Of a stretch of DNA of 64,000 bases, positions 8,460 through 16,897 are shown in pieces. The notes under the pieces are model-generated. The model searched no databases. It was given only the letters and a program-made list of their open reading frames with translations, and was not told the DNA's origin. The position numbers and the translations under genes are program-made. The stretch spans positions 3,976,483 through 4,040,482 of the forward strand of contig NZ_CP094326.1 of NCBI RefSeq assembly GCF_022760175.1, written 5' to 3'. Every line of letters starts with the position of its first letter. The stretch's first letter is position 1. This DNA is from Zhouia spongiae (GTDB taxonomy: Bacteria; Bacteroidota; Bacteroidia; Flavobacteriales; Flavobacteriaceae).

Positions 8460-9709
8460 ACAAGACCATAAAAATATACATCGGCGTTTTTATCCTTTTG
8501 GTTACGGGCATATTTCTACTCGAAATCAACAAACCTACACCTATCGACTGGTCGCCGACCTTTAATGAAAAACATACCAAGCCCTATGGCCTAAAAGTGC
8601 TTCACGAAGAATTACCTTTGTTATTTAACGGCCGGGATCTTATCGATATTAATGTTACTCCCTTTGAATATTTTGATGAAGAATTCAACTTTTCCGATTC
8701 TACATATTACATCCAAGGCAATTATTTATACATCCACGACGGGAATCTGATAGATGAAGTATCTGCCGAAAAAATACTTGATTTTGCTGCTCACGGAAAC
8801 AATGTTTTTATATCCTCAACCATGTTCCCCGAAGTCATTGAAGACTCCTTAAATTTTAAAATAAAATACACCTATACCTTTAATAAAAAAGGAAAATTAT
8901 ATCTTTCAAACCCTCTGTTTGTCAACGACACTATTACCCTTGATAAGAATGTAGAGAATATATATTTTAACGAATTAGACTCTTTACATACTACCGTTTT
9001 AGGGTACCAGTCTTTTAAAAAGAATACTGATCTCTTGTCTGCCGGCGAACAACCAGATACAGAAGAACACATTAATTATGTTAAAATAAAATATCGGGAA
9101 GGGGCTTTTTTCCTACATACCCAACCCTATGTTTTTACCAACTACCACTTATTAAAGGATCGTGATTACACATATGCTGAAAAAGTCTTTTCCTACCTGC
9201 CGGATAACACCATTTTATTTGATTCTGTAAATAAAGCGGGGAAAGATCTGGGCAGCTCACCATTTAGGTTTATACTCTCCAAACCGGCATTGAGATGGGC
9301 GTGGTATATTTTATTGCTGTTGCTGGTTACCTTTTTAATCTTTAATGCCAAACGAAAACAACGGATTATTAAAATCATAAAACCATTACCCAATACTACT
9401 GTTGATTTTACCAAGACCATAGCGAACCTATACTTCGAAACACAAGATCATTCAAACCTTATTGACAAAAAGGTTACTTACTTCCTTGAAAAAATAAGGT
9501 CTGACTATTATCTGGATACACAAAACCTCGATGATAGCTTTGCCAGAAACTTAGCTTTAAAGGCCGGGAAAAACAAAGAAGATGTTGTCAAACTGGTTAA
9601 GTATATCAGGTATTTAACAACCCGCACATCGCATAGCGAATCCCAGTTACTGGAATTAAACAAACAGATTGAAGAATTTTACAATACAAAGAATTATGGA
9701 ACATCATGA
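8456..9709 (+). CDS. DUF4350 domain protein (GldG-like fold)
   Basis: A 417-residue protein. It has an N-terminal membrane anchor at about residues 5-22 and an extracytoplasmic domain containing the DUF4350 pattern (PYGLKVLHEELPLLF, then an AAHGNNVFISS loop). A second helix lies at about 278-296 (WAWYILLLLLVTFLIF), followed by a cytoplasmic tail of about 115 residues. The alpha/beta domain resembles the GldG/ABC-associated fold. It sits between DUF4129 and MoxR genes and overlaps both neighbours, so expression is tightly coupled. Confidence 0.8.
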   Translation: MNKTIKIYIGVFILLVTGIFLLEINKPTPIDWSPTFNEKHTKPYGLKVLHEELPLLFNGRDLIDINVTPFEYFDEEFNFSDSTYYIQGNYLYIHDGNLIDEVSAEKILDFAAHGNNVFISSTMFPEVIEDSLNFKIKYTYTFNKKGKLYLSNPLFVNDTITLDKNVENIYFNELDSLHTTVLGYQSFKKNTDLLSAGEQPDTEEHINYVKIKYREGAFFLHTQPYVFTNYHLLKDRDYTYAEKVFSYLPDNTILFDSVNKAGKDLGSSPFRFILSKPALRWAWYILLLLLVTFLIFNAKRKQRIIKIIKPLPNTTVDFTKTIANLYFETQDHSNLIDKKVTYFLEKIRSDYYLDTQNLDDSFARNLALKAGKNKEDVVKLVKYIRYLTTRTSHSESQLLELNKQIEEFYNTKNYGTS

Positions 9710-10706
9710 AGAAAATAAATCAATAGAAAACTCAAATGTGCAATTCGAAAACCGGATAGACCTTTCCGAGTTACAAAATGCCGTGCAACAAATTAAAAGT
9801 GAACTCTCAAAAGTCATTGTAGGACAAAGAGGAATGATCGACATGCTCATTACAGCACTTTTAGCCAACGGCCATGTACTGATAGAAGGGGTTCCCGGAG
9901 TTGCCAAAACAATTACTGCCAAGCTTTTATCCAAAGCATTAACGGTAGATTTTAGCAGGATACAATTTACACCCGATCTTATGCCTTCTGATATACTGGG
10001 GACTTCCATATTCGATTTAAAAAAATCTGAATTTGAATTTAAAAGGGGTCCTATTTTTGCCAACATGGTTTTAATTGACGAAATTAACAGGGCACCGGCA
10101 AAAACCCAGGCAGCCTTGTTTGAAGTTATGGAAGAGCGGCAAATAACCATCGACGGGAACAGGTTTACCATGGAGCCGCCTTTTATGGTACTGGCAACTC
10201 AAAACCCGGTAGAGCAAGAGGGTACCTACCGTCTGCCGGAAGCACAACTCGATCGTTTTATCTTCAAAATTGATATTGATTATCCTTCTGTGGAAGAAGA
10301 AGTCGAAATTATCAGCAGAGAGCATGAACTCAAGGAAGCCAAAAAAACAGATAAAATAAGTTCTTTCTTAACAAGAGAACAAATTGCCAGGTACCAAAAG
10401 ACTGTTAATGATATTATCGTAGAACCCCATTTGCTTAAATATATCGCTGAACTTATTGTAAATACGCGTAACAATCAGTTTTTATACCTGGGGGCATCTC
10501 CAAGGGCTTCGATTGCTATCCTGAAAGCTTCAAAGGCATACGCCGCTATGAACGGAAGAGATTTTGTTACCCCGGAAGATATCAAACAAGTAGCTGTTCC
10601 GGTTTTACAACATCGGATTATTGTTACTCCCGAAAGGGAAATGGAAGGCGTTACAGCCAAACAAATTGTACAGCAAATCATTCAGACAGTAGAAATACCG
10701 CGCTAA
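9696..10706 (+). CDS. MoxR-family AAA+ ATPase
   Basis: About 336 residues from the ATG at 9696 (MEHHEENKS); an ATG at 9669 is in frame but would overlap the upstream gene by 41 bases. It has a Walker A-type loop EGVPGVAKT and Walker B VLIDEINRAPAKTQAALFEVM. Sensor 1 is LATQNPVEQEGTYRLPEAQLDRF, and the lid domain includes GASPRASIAILKASKAYA. MoxR ATPases act as chaperones that mature or load partner proteins, usually with a von Willebrand or DUF58 partner. The DUF58 gene lies immediately downstream (5-base gap). Confidence 0.93.
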   Translation: MEHHEENKSIENSNVQFENRIDLSELQNAVQQIKSELSKVIVGQRGMIDMLITALLANGHVLIEGVPGVAKTITAKLLSKALTVDFSRIQFTPDLMPSDILGTSIFDLKKSEFEFKRGPIFANMVLIDEINRAPAKTQAALFEVMEERQITIDGNRFTMEPPFMVLATQNPVEQEGTYRLPEAQLDRFIFKIDIDYPSVEEEVEIISREHELKEAKKTDKISSFLTREQIARYQKTVNDIIVEPHLLKYIAELIVNTRNNQFLYLGASPRASIAILKASKAYAAMNGRDFVTPEDIKQVAVPVLQHRIIVTPEREMEGVTAKQIVQQIIQTVEIPR

Positions 10707-10711
10707 CAAGT

Positions 10712-12043
10712 ATGAAGTTCTCAAGGTCTTTTTACATACAAAACCGGTTTTATTACTTCTGCCTGTCAGTAGTTATCCTATTTGTGCTTAGTTTTATTTT
10801 CCCCAACTTATTGTTTATAGCAAAACTGGCCTTCATTATCGTCCTCACATTTTTTGTACTGGATGTCGTTATTATTTTTAGCTCGGGAAGAGGCATAGGA
10901 GCTATCAGGCAACTACCGGAGAAACTATCCAATGGCGATGAGAATCCTATTCTGATTGACATTGAAAACCGATATTCATTTCCGGTATTTGCGAACATCA
11001 TTGATGAGATCCCAGAACAATTTCAGGTGAGGGATTTTAATATTCCAAAAAAACTCGAACCCCTAAAGGTTTCTTCTTTTAAATACCATTTGCGCCCTAC
11101 TGAAAGAGGAGCGTACCATTTTGGCAAACTAAACGTTTATGTAACCTCATATATAGGATTAGTTTCTAAACGTTATATCTTTTCAGATAATGAAATGATC
11201 CCTACATACCCGGCTTTTCTTCAGTTAAAGAAGTATGAGCTCATGGCCTTTACTAACAATTTGCACCAATACGGCATTAAAAAGATACGGCGAATCGGTC
11301 ATACCATGGAGTTTGAACAAATAAAGGAGTATGTTCAGGGCGATGATATCCGGACGATCAACTGGAAAGCGACCGCTAAAAAAAACCAATTAATGGTCAA
11401 CCAGTTTCAGGATGAAAAATCGCAACCGGTATATTCGGTCATTGATAAAGGAAGGGTGATGAAAATGCCTTTTAATGAATTAAGTCTGCTTGATTATGCC
11501 ATCAACGCTACATTGGTTATCAGTAATGTAATTTTAAAAAAACAGGATAAAGCCGGAATGTTCACTTTCTCCAAAAAGGTAGAAAATATAGTTGTTGCAG
11601 AACGAAGAAACAGCCAGATGAATTTAATTCTGGAAACGCTATACAACGTAAACACCAATTTTTTTGAGTCTGACTATAGTAAACTATATGCCAGTATAAA
11701 ACGTAATATAACCCATCGAAGTTTAATCCTGCTTTATACCAATTTTGAGACCCTCGATGGTTTACACAGACAGTTACCCTATTTAAAAGGAATAGCCAAG
11801 AACCATTTATTAGTCGTTATATTTTTCAAAAACACAGAGTTAAATCAATTGATCAGCAACAAAGCGGAAACTGTCCGGCAGGTATACGACAAGGTCATAG
11901 CCGAAAAATTCGCCTTTGAAAAAAAGTTAATTGTCAACGAGCTTAAAAAATACGGTATTCACTCTATATTAACTTCGCCTGAAAATTTAACAATCGATAC
12001 GATTAATAAGTATCTTGAGATAAAAGCCAGAGGTTTGTTATAG
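10712..12043 (+). CDS. DUF58 domain protein, MoxR partner
   Basis: A 443-residue protein. Two N-terminal membrane helices (about residues 12-32 and 36-56) are followed by a beta-rich region. The DUF58 signature lies around residues 205-230: EFEQIKEYVQGDDIRTINWKA. A von Willebrand-A-like region follows (SVIDKGRVM, then LLDYAINATLVISNVIL). The expected metal-site DxSxSM motif is replaced by DKGRVMK, which suggests a vWA fold without a canonical MIDAS. It is the last gene of the SpoIIM-MoxR operon; no clear terminator is visible in the 123 bases downstream. Confidence 0.87.
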   Translation: MKFSRSFYIQNRFYYFCLSVVILFVLSFIFPNLLFIAKLAFIIVLTFFVLDVVIIFSSGRGIGAIRQLPEKLSNGDENPILIDIENRYSFPVFANIIDEIPEQFQVRDFNIPKKLEPLKVSSFKYHLRPTERGAYHFGKLNVYVTSYIGLVSKRYIFSDNEMIPTYPAFLQLKKYELMAFTNNLHQYGIKKIRRIGHTMEFEQIKEYVQGDDIRTINWKATAKKNQLMVNQFQDEKSQPVYSVIDKGRVMKMPFNELSLLDYAINATLVISNVILKKQDKAGMFTFSKKVENIVVAERRNSQMNLILETLYNVNTNFFESDYSKLYASIKRNITHRSLILLYTNFETLDGLHRQLPYLKGIAKNHLLVVIFFKNTELNQLISNKAETVRQVYDKVIAEKFAFEKKLIVNELKKYGIHSILTSPENLTIDTINKYLEIKARGLL

Positions 12044-12166
12044 AGTATCAGACGACTTTCCAAACCGATAAACTTAATCACAAGCACATAAACACCGAAG
12101 GATGAGGCCGCTTTTCGTTTTTAAAATATTCCTTCTAATTTTAAGCCCTCATAAACAATACACGCA

Positions 12167-12565
12167 ATGAACACATCAGAAAAATTTTTATTTAATAAGG
12201 ATCATGATGCTATACAGGTAAAAAATGTAAATGCAAGTACTGAATTTTATAAAAAAGTGTTTGGTTTAAAAGAAATATACAGCGCCGGTTTAGGTGAAAA
12301 ATTCAGGTGGTTACAACTAAACGATAAGGTACAGCTACATCTTATTGAAAGTAATATCGGTTTCACCCCTCACAAAGGAGTCCATATGGCTTTGAATGTC
12401 AATAACCTGAAAGGGTTTATGAAGTTCTTGAAATCAGAAAAAATACACTTTGAAAACTGGCCGGGAGAAAACGGAACTACCAATACCAGACCCGATGGTA
12501 TTCAACAAATATACATTGAAGACCCTGACGGTTACTGGATAGAGGTGAACGATAACAGACTATAA
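12167..12565 (+). CDS. VOC-superfamily (glyoxalase/dioxygenase fold) protein
   Basis: A 132-residue protein with the paired beta-alpha-beta-beta-beta repeats of the vicinal-oxygen-chelate fold. The segments NASTEFYKKVFGLKE and QIYIEDPDGYWIEVND are typical; the latter carries the glutamate that usually ligates metal. Candidate metal ligands also include a His in QLHLIESN and a His in GVHMALNV. The substrate cannot be told from sequence; lactoylglutathione-lyase-like annotation would be a guess. It is a single-gene unit closed by a strong palindromic terminator. Confidence 0.82.
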   Translation: MNTSEKFLFNKDHDAIQVKNVNASTEFYKKVFGLKEIYSAGLGEKFRWLQLNDKVQLHLIESNIGFTPHKGVHMALNVNNLKGFMKFLKSEKIHFENWPGENGTTNTRPDGIQQIYIEDPDGYWIEVNDNRL

Positions 12566-12590
12566 AAAAAGCGCCAATTGGCGCTTTTTT
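12565..12590. terminator. Perfect palindromic bidirectional terminator
   Basis: Arms AAAAAAGCGCCAA and TTGGCGCTTTTTT form a perfect palindrome with A- and T-runs on both sides. It starts at the last base of the VOC gene's stop codon and lies 23 bases before the convergent dps stop codon, so it can serve both genes. Confidence 0.92.
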
Positions 12591-12613
12591 ATTAAAATCA
12601 AACAATGAATCAT

Positions 12614-13093
12614 TTATATTTTCTCTCCTAACCAGGCTTTCATCATCCAAACGGTTTTTTCCTGCTCTGTGATAAAATCACTCATCATCGAATTGGTCCC
12701 TTCATCGTCTGCATCACCGGACTTATCTAAAATAACACGTTCTATTTTTAATAATTCCGTCAGGGATTCAACGACTAGTTTTACTGACTTTTCATCCTCA
12801 TGGATATTCTTACCCACAGGCACTTTTGCAGCATTTACATAATCTTCAAATGTATGTAACGGAGTTCCTCCCAAAGTAAGTACCCTTTCAGCTATTTCAT
12901 CAACCTTAAGCTGAGCATCGTTATATAGTTCTTCAAACTTTACGTGAAGGTCAAAAAAGCGTTTTCCTCTGATATTCCAGTGAATCCCTCTCAGATTCTG
13001 ATAATATACCTGAAAATTTGCTAACAGATTATTTAAATCTATCACCAATTCATCTGTTTTTTTTGTGTCTAACCCTAAACTGTTTAAGCTCAT
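12614..13093 (-). CDS. dps: Dps-family ferritin-like DNA-protection protein
   Basis: A 159-residue protein with the four-helix ferritin-like fold. The ferroxidase residues are present with the family's exact spacing: His38 (in GIHWNIRG), His50, Glu54, Asp65 and Glu69. This reproduces the 12-4-11-4 pattern of Dps proteins, with Glu instead of the usual Asp at the third position. Dps forms a dodecamer that oxidises and stores iron using hydrogen peroxide and shields DNA. The gene is divergent from oxyR, with an OxyR-like box in the shared 115-base promoter, so induction by peroxide is expected. Confidence 0.93.
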   Translation of the reverse strand: MSLNSLGLDTKKTDELVIDLNNLLANFQVYYQNLRGIHWNIRGKRFFDLHVKFEELYNDAQLKVDEIAERVLTLGGTPLHTFEDYVNAAKVPVGKNIHEDEKSVKLVVESLTELLKIERVILDKSGDADDEGTNSMMSDFITEQEKTVWMMKAWLGEKI

Positions 13094-13145
13094 AAATAGT
13101 TTGCTTTATTGTTATTAATTTTCTAACATAAAATTACGAATATTA

Positions 13146-13182
13146 ATAGCTGATATCTATAAGTTTTATTGATAGTTTTTAT
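13146..13182. promoter_or_regulatory. Candidate OxyR binding site between dps and oxyR
   Basis: The sequence fits the OxyR contact pattern ATAG-N7-CTAT-N7-ATAG-N7-CTAT in 14 of 16 specified positions: ATAG (13146), CTAT (13157), ATTG (13168) and TTAT (13179). It lies 53 bases from the dps start and 27 bases from the oxyR start. The pattern is known from E. coli; its use by this OxyR is inference supported by conservation of the redox cysteines. Confidence 0.65.
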
Positions 13183-13208
13183 AATTTTATCACTTAAAAC
13201 TATATAAA

Positions 13209-14159
13209 ATGACTATTACTCAACTACAATATGTTCTAGCTGTAGCTGAACATCACAATTTCACACTGGCTGCTGAAAAAAGTTTTGTTACCCAACCTAC
13301 GTTAAGTATGCAAATACAAAAATTGGAAGATGAATTGGGCGTACAAGTATTCGATCGTAGTAAAAAGCCTATCCAGCTTACCGAAGTAGGAAAAAAAATT
13401 GTGGAACAGGCCAGGAACATTGTAAACGAATCCTATAGAATAAAAGACATTGTTGATCAACAAAAGGGTTTTGTCGGAGGAGAGTTTAAATTAGGGATCA
13501 TACCTACTGTTACACCTACCCTGCTACCTATGTTTTTAAAGAACTTTATAAACAAGTATCCGAAAATCAATTTAAAAATTGAAGAACAGACCACAGAGAC
13601 TATTATTCAAAACTTAAACGAAGGCCATATAGATGCTGCTGTTGCTGCTACCCCATTAGACAACGACAATATAAAAGAACGCGTTTTATACTATGAGCCT
13701 TTTGTCGCTTATTTGCCCATAGGACATCCTCTTAATAAAAAGGACAAAATAAGTATTGATGATGTTGATACTGACGAATTATTGCTTCTGGAAGACGGGC
13801 ATTGTTTCAGGAACAGTGTCATTAATCTATGCAAGAACAAGAGTAAATTAAAAGATGATAAGTTCTTTTTAGAGACCGGAAGTTTTGAGACGATGATAAA
13901 ACTCACAGATGAAGGTTTGGGGATGACATTATTACCTTATCTGCACACGTTGGATATAAAGGGAAAACAAAGAGAACAACTACGTTACTTCGACGAACCA
14001 AGTCCTGCCAGGGAAGTAAGCCTGATATATCATAAAAGTGAATTAAAACAGCATATTATCGAAGCCTTAAGAGATGTTATTGCTTCAGTAGTACGTGGAG
14101 CTATTGCTTTTCACAATGTACAAATTATCAGTCCTGTGACTGATAAAAAAGCAAGTTAA
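13209..14159 (+). CDS. oxyR: Hydrogen-peroxide-sensing LysR-type regulator OxyR
   Basis: A 316-residue protein. The LysR winged helix is at residues 1-65 (FTLAAEKSFVTQPTLSMQIQKLE) and the substrate/redox domain at about 90-300. The redox loop LEDGHCFRNSVINLC places two cysteines at 199 and 208, the same numbers as the peroxide-sensing pair in E. coli OxyR. Oxidation to a disulfide should switch the tetramer to its activating form. It is divergent from dps, a classic OxyR target. It ends at a strong bidirectional terminator. Confidence 0.95.
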   Translation: MTITQLQYVLAVAEHHNFTLAAEKSFVTQPTLSMQIQKLEDELGVQVFDRSKKPIQLTEVGKKIVEQARNIVNESYRIKDIVDQQKGFVGGEFKLGIIPTVTPTLLPMFLKNFINKYPKINLKIEEQTTETIIQNLNEGHIDAAVAATPLDNDNIKERVLYYEPFVAYLPIGHPLNKKDKISIDDVDTDELLLLEDGHCFRNSVINLCKNKSKLKDDKFFLETGSFETMIKLTDEGLGMTLLPYLHTLDIKGKQREQLRYFDEPSPAREVSLIYHKSELKQHIIEALRDVIASVVRGAIAFHNVQIISPVTDKKAS

Positions 14160-14192
14160 AAATAAAGAGCCCTTTAAAAGGGCTCTTTATTT
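14160..14192. terminator. Bidirectional terminator between oxyR and a convergent small gene
   Basis: Arms AAATAAAGAGCCC and GGGCTCTTTATTT are perfectly complementary around a 7-base loop. The hairpin begins one base after the oxyR stop codon and overlaps the convergent gene's stop codon by two bases. Confidence 0.9.
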
Positions 14193-14388
14193 ATGATTTT
14201 AAATAGATTAAACATTGCGATAATTCCGGTTTTTCATGTATGAATTGTTGAAGCCATAAACGTAATTCATCCAATTCATAGGGCAACAGCCTGGAAGCTG
14301 CTTTTTCTAATTCTTTACAGAACAAAACCGTATCGAAACTTACTTTTTGTAACACCATTTTGGTGTACTCATACATTGCTCTTGGCAT
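14191..14388 (-). CDS. Small conserved flavobacterial protein (65 aa)
   Basis: The protein starts MPRAMYEYTKMVLQKVSFD and is predicted all-helical, ending LSQCLIYLKS. The MPRAMYEYTKxVLxKVSFD opening is a pattern I recognise from short unannotated proteins in flavobacterial genomes; no function is known to me. It has no signal peptide, membrane span or metal motif. It is a single gene convergent with oxyR and shares its terminator, which supports it being a real transcription unit. Confidence 0.75.
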   Translation of the reverse strand: MPRAMYEYTKMVLQKVSFDTVLFCKELEKAASRLLPYELDELRLWLQQFIHEKPELSQCLIYLKS

Positions 14389-14491
14389 AATATGAACGTT
14401 ATATTTAGGTAAAAATGGTTTATTTAATTAACGACTCTAATATACGAATTATTGCTCATCGTATTTTAAAAAATACGTTAAATAAATATTT

Positions 14492-15292
14492 CTAAAACCT
14501 ATTGTCGCCATCTAAAAGATCGCCTATACCACCAAGGATGCTCCCTTCTCCTTTGTCTTTACCTCCAGCTCTTGGAGCAGCTGCCAGAACCCTTCCTGCC
14601 AACCTGCTGAATGGTAATGATTGGATGTAGACAACCCCGGGTCCCCTAAGGCTGGCAAAGAACAATCCCTCACCACCAAAAACTGTATTCCTGATCCCCC
14701 CGACAAACTCAATATCGTAATCGACATCTTTAGTAAATCCAACTATACAACCGGTATCTACTTTTAAAACTTCACCGGCGGCCAATTCTTTTCTTGATAA
14801 GGTACCTCCGGCATGAACAAAAGCCATACCATCTCCCTCCAGTTTTTGCATGATAAAGCCCTCTCCCCCAAACAATCCTCTTCCTAGCCGTTTTGAAAAT
14901 TCTATTCCCACCGATACTCCTTTAGCGGCACACAGAAAAGCATCTTTTTGACAAACAAACTTCCCCTGATATTCCGTTAAGTCTATCGGAACAATCTTAC
15001 CAGGATATGGAGAAGCAAAGCTTACTTTTTTCTTTCCTGCATCCATGTTTAAAAAAGCTGTCATAAAAAGGCTTTCCCCCGTAAGCAGTCTTTTTCCGGC
15101 AGAAAATAGTTTTCCCAATACACCGCTGGTCTGATTAGATCCGTCTCCAAATATAGTATCCATTTTAATACCGCTATCCATCATCATAAAACTACCTGCC
15201 TCGGCTACTACAGCTTCCTGAGGGTCAAGTTCTATTTCAACATATTGCATTTCTTCTCCATAAATGTGATAATCTATTTCGTGTGATGTCAT
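14492..15292 (-). CDS. AIM24/TIGR00266-family protein
   Basis: A 266-residue glycine-rich beta protein. It has the family's opening (EIELDPQEAVVAEAGSFMMM) and repeated segments such as GEGFIMQKLEGDGMAFVHAGG and FGGEGLFFASLRGPGVVYIQ. The family has a double-stranded beta-helix (trimeric jelly-roll) structure, and its biochemical role in bacteria is not established. The length and the C-terminal GSILGGIGDLLDGD tail are normal for the family. It stands 69 bases upstream of a DUF4442 gene on the same strand; the two may be co-transcribed. Confidence 0.87.
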   Translation of the reverse strand: MTSHEIDYHIYGEEMQYVEIELDPQEAVVAEAGSFMMMDSGIKMDTIFGDGSNQTSGVLGKLFSAGKRLLTGESLFMTAFLNMDAGKKKVSFASPYPGKIVPIDLTEYQGKFVCQKDAFLCAAKGVSVGIEFSKRLGRGLFGGEGFIMQKLEGDGMAFVHAGGTLSRKELAAGEVLKVDTGCIVGFTKDVDYDIEFVGGIRNTVFGGEGLFFASLRGPGVVYIQSLPFSRLAGRVLAAAPRAGGKDKGEGSILGGIGDLLDGDNRF

Positions 15293-15361
15293 TTTTAAAA
15301 TTTTTAAGTTCTGTAATTATAGGTTTATAATTATTACAAAATGTTACAGTCAGGATGAATT

Positions 15362-15811
15362 TTATCCTTTCACCTTCAAAGTCCATTCAAAATTAAATGT
15401 TGAAACAACGTCTCCTTTTTCATCAACTCCTACCGATTTCATCCAGATCGTCTGACCTTTGCCCGTTGCTATTGCCTGCTGAATAGCACTGCCGACCAAA
15501 TGTCCGTCCTTGCATACAAAATTTACTTTCCCTACTGCTTTTTTAGAAAAATTTGCGTTCATATTTAAAACCAGCATCGATACGGAACGTCCGCTTTCTT
15601 TTATTTGCTTCATTACCAAAACCCCTGTTGTCATTTCAGCAGCCATTCCCTGAACAGCCCAAAACATCGATTTAAAAGGATTCTGATTTATCCAGCCATG
15701 CTTTACCTTGACAAGGCATTGCGAATTATCTATTTCTTTTACCCTTACTCCACATAACCATGCTGAAGGTAATTTTAATAATGTAAAGGTATTGAGTTTT
15801 TGTGGTGTCAT
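15362..15811 (-). CDS. DUF4442 hot-dog-fold thioesterase-like protein
   Basis: A 149-residue protein with the DUF4442 pattern WINQNPFKSMFWAVQGMAAEMTTGVL, a hot-dog-fold helix preceded by the asparagine/proline turn found in PaaI-like thioesterases. The beta strands continue in VSMLVLNMNANFSKKA and NFVCKDGHLV. An acyl-thioester hydrolase role is plausible from the fold, but no substrate is known. It is read in the same direction as, and upstream of, the AIM24-like gene. Confidence 0.8.
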   Translation of the reverse strand: MTPQKLNTFTLLKLPSAWLCGVRVKEIDNSQCLVKVKHGWINQNPFKSMFWAVQGMAAEMTTGVLVMKQIKESGRSVSMLVLNMNANFSKKAVGKVNFVCKDGHLVGSAIQQAIATGKGQTIWMKSVGVDEKGDVVSTFNFEWTLKVKG

Positions 15812-15907
15812 ATATAAATAGCGTTTTACACCTCTAAAATATTGAAATAAATTGAACTAAACACCTTTCTTGTTTTCTTAATTTTTTGTTAAATTTCAGT
15901 ACTTTGT

Positions 15908-15940
15908 TTTGCATAATACCTTCTTTTAGATATATATTTG
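15908..15940 (+). promoter_or_regulatory. Candidate Bacteroidetes-type promoter for the DUF4870 gene
   Basis: TTTG at 15908-15911 and TATATTTG at 15933-15940 match the flavobacterial -33 TTTG / -7 TAnnTTTG promoter pattern. The spacing is 21 bases, slightly wide. It lies 56 bases upstream of the DUF4870 start codon. Confidence 0.4.
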
Positions 15941-15995
15941 CATAAGAAATTAATAGGTAAACAATAAAACACTGAATTCAATCAATCAAAAAACA

Positions 15996-16466
15996 ATGGA
16001 ATCATCAATCACTAAACATCAAAAAACCTTGTCGGCTATTATACATCTTTCGACATTTTCGAAGTATTTTATACCTTTTGGAAACTTTATTTTGCCTTTG
16101 GTATTATGGACTTCGAATAAGAACGATTCAGATTATATCGATTATAATGGCAAACAAGCCCTGAATTTTCAGATTAGTATTTTGCTATATAGTCTCGCTC
16201 TTGGAGCTATTTCACTAATTGTAGCGTTATTTTCCGCCTGGGATTTTGTGCACTTTGTAGACATACTCGATCATAACACACATCAAGTTAATTTCGATAT
16301 GGGAAACATTTTCCATTTTGGCAGCAGCCTGTTTTTTTTGGGTGTCGCAGGGAGCCTGTTATTAGGCCTGTTGGTACTTGACATATTCTGTACCATTATT
16401 GCCACTATAAAAGCTAAAGATGGAATAGCTTATAAATACCCGTTTACTATTAATTTTTTAAAATAA
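15996..16466 (+). CDS. DUF4870 membrane protein
   Basis: A 156-residue protein with three to four membrane helices. The DUF4870 motif lies around residues 38-56 (WTSNKNDSDYIDYNGKQALNFQ), where the conserved 'GKQALNFQ' follows an acidic turn. The family is of unknown function and often found with PspC and stress-envelope genes. It lies 87 bases upstream of the PadR gene, so it may belong to the same envelope-stress set. Length is normal. Confidence 0.83.
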   Translation: MESSITKHQKTLSAIIHLSTFSKYFIPFGNFILPLVLWTSNKNDSDYIDYNGKQALNFQISILLYSLALGAISLIVALFSAWDFVHFVDILDHNTHQVNFDMGNIFHFGSSLFFLGVAGSLLLGLLVLDIFCTIIATIKAKDGIAYKYPFTINFLK

Positions 16467-16552
16467 TTCATCATCAATCAAATCAAACCCTGAGCTGAAT
16501 CGCAGGGCATCAATCAAAAAACGAACAGTTTAACTTAAAGCATTATGAAACC

Positions 16553-16897
16553 ATGAATATAGAAAACACAAAGGCACAAATGCGAAAAGGAGTACTGGAG
16601 TATTGCATCTTAAGCATTCTAAAAGGTGAAGACAAATACGCCTCAGAAATTCTGAGTACTCTAAAAGACGCTAGGATGCTTGTGGTAGAAGGTACTATAT
16701 ATCCACTGCTAACAAGATTAAAAAATGCCGGATTACTCAGCTATCGCTGGGAAGAGTCTACATCAGGTCCACCAAGAAAATATTATTCCCTGACCGAAAA
16801 CGGTAAGATATTTTTAAAGGAATTAAACAATACGTGGAACGAATTACAAAACGCTGTAAATTTAGTAACTAGCCATAAAACGAACGACAATGAATAA
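16553..16897 (+). CDS. PadR-family transcriptional regulator
   Basis: A 114-residue winged-helix protein with the PadR signature LEYCILSILKGEDKYASEIL at the N-terminus, wing VVEGTIYPLLTRLKNAGLL and SGPPRKYYSLTENGK. It lacks the long C-terminal dimerisation domain of PadR proper and belongs to the short PadR-s2 type. It overlaps the PspC-domain gene by 8 bases. Short PadR regulators commonly repress the membrane-protein operon they lead, so autoregulation of this three-gene operon is a reasonable inference. Confidence 0.9.
   Translation: MNIENTKAQMRKGVLEYCILSILKGEDKYASEILSTLKDARMLVVEGTIYPLLTRLKNAGLLSYRWEESTSGPPRKYYSLTENGKIFLKELNNTWNELQNAVNLVTSHKTNDNE

Noticed and set aside
9704..10171. 155-codon frame on the minus strand
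   Set aside because: Lies entirely within the MoxR gene, whose motifs are unmistakable; the antisense frame has no recognisable domain.
10071..10325. 84-codon minus-strand frame
   Set aside because: Shadow of the MoxR coding sequence.
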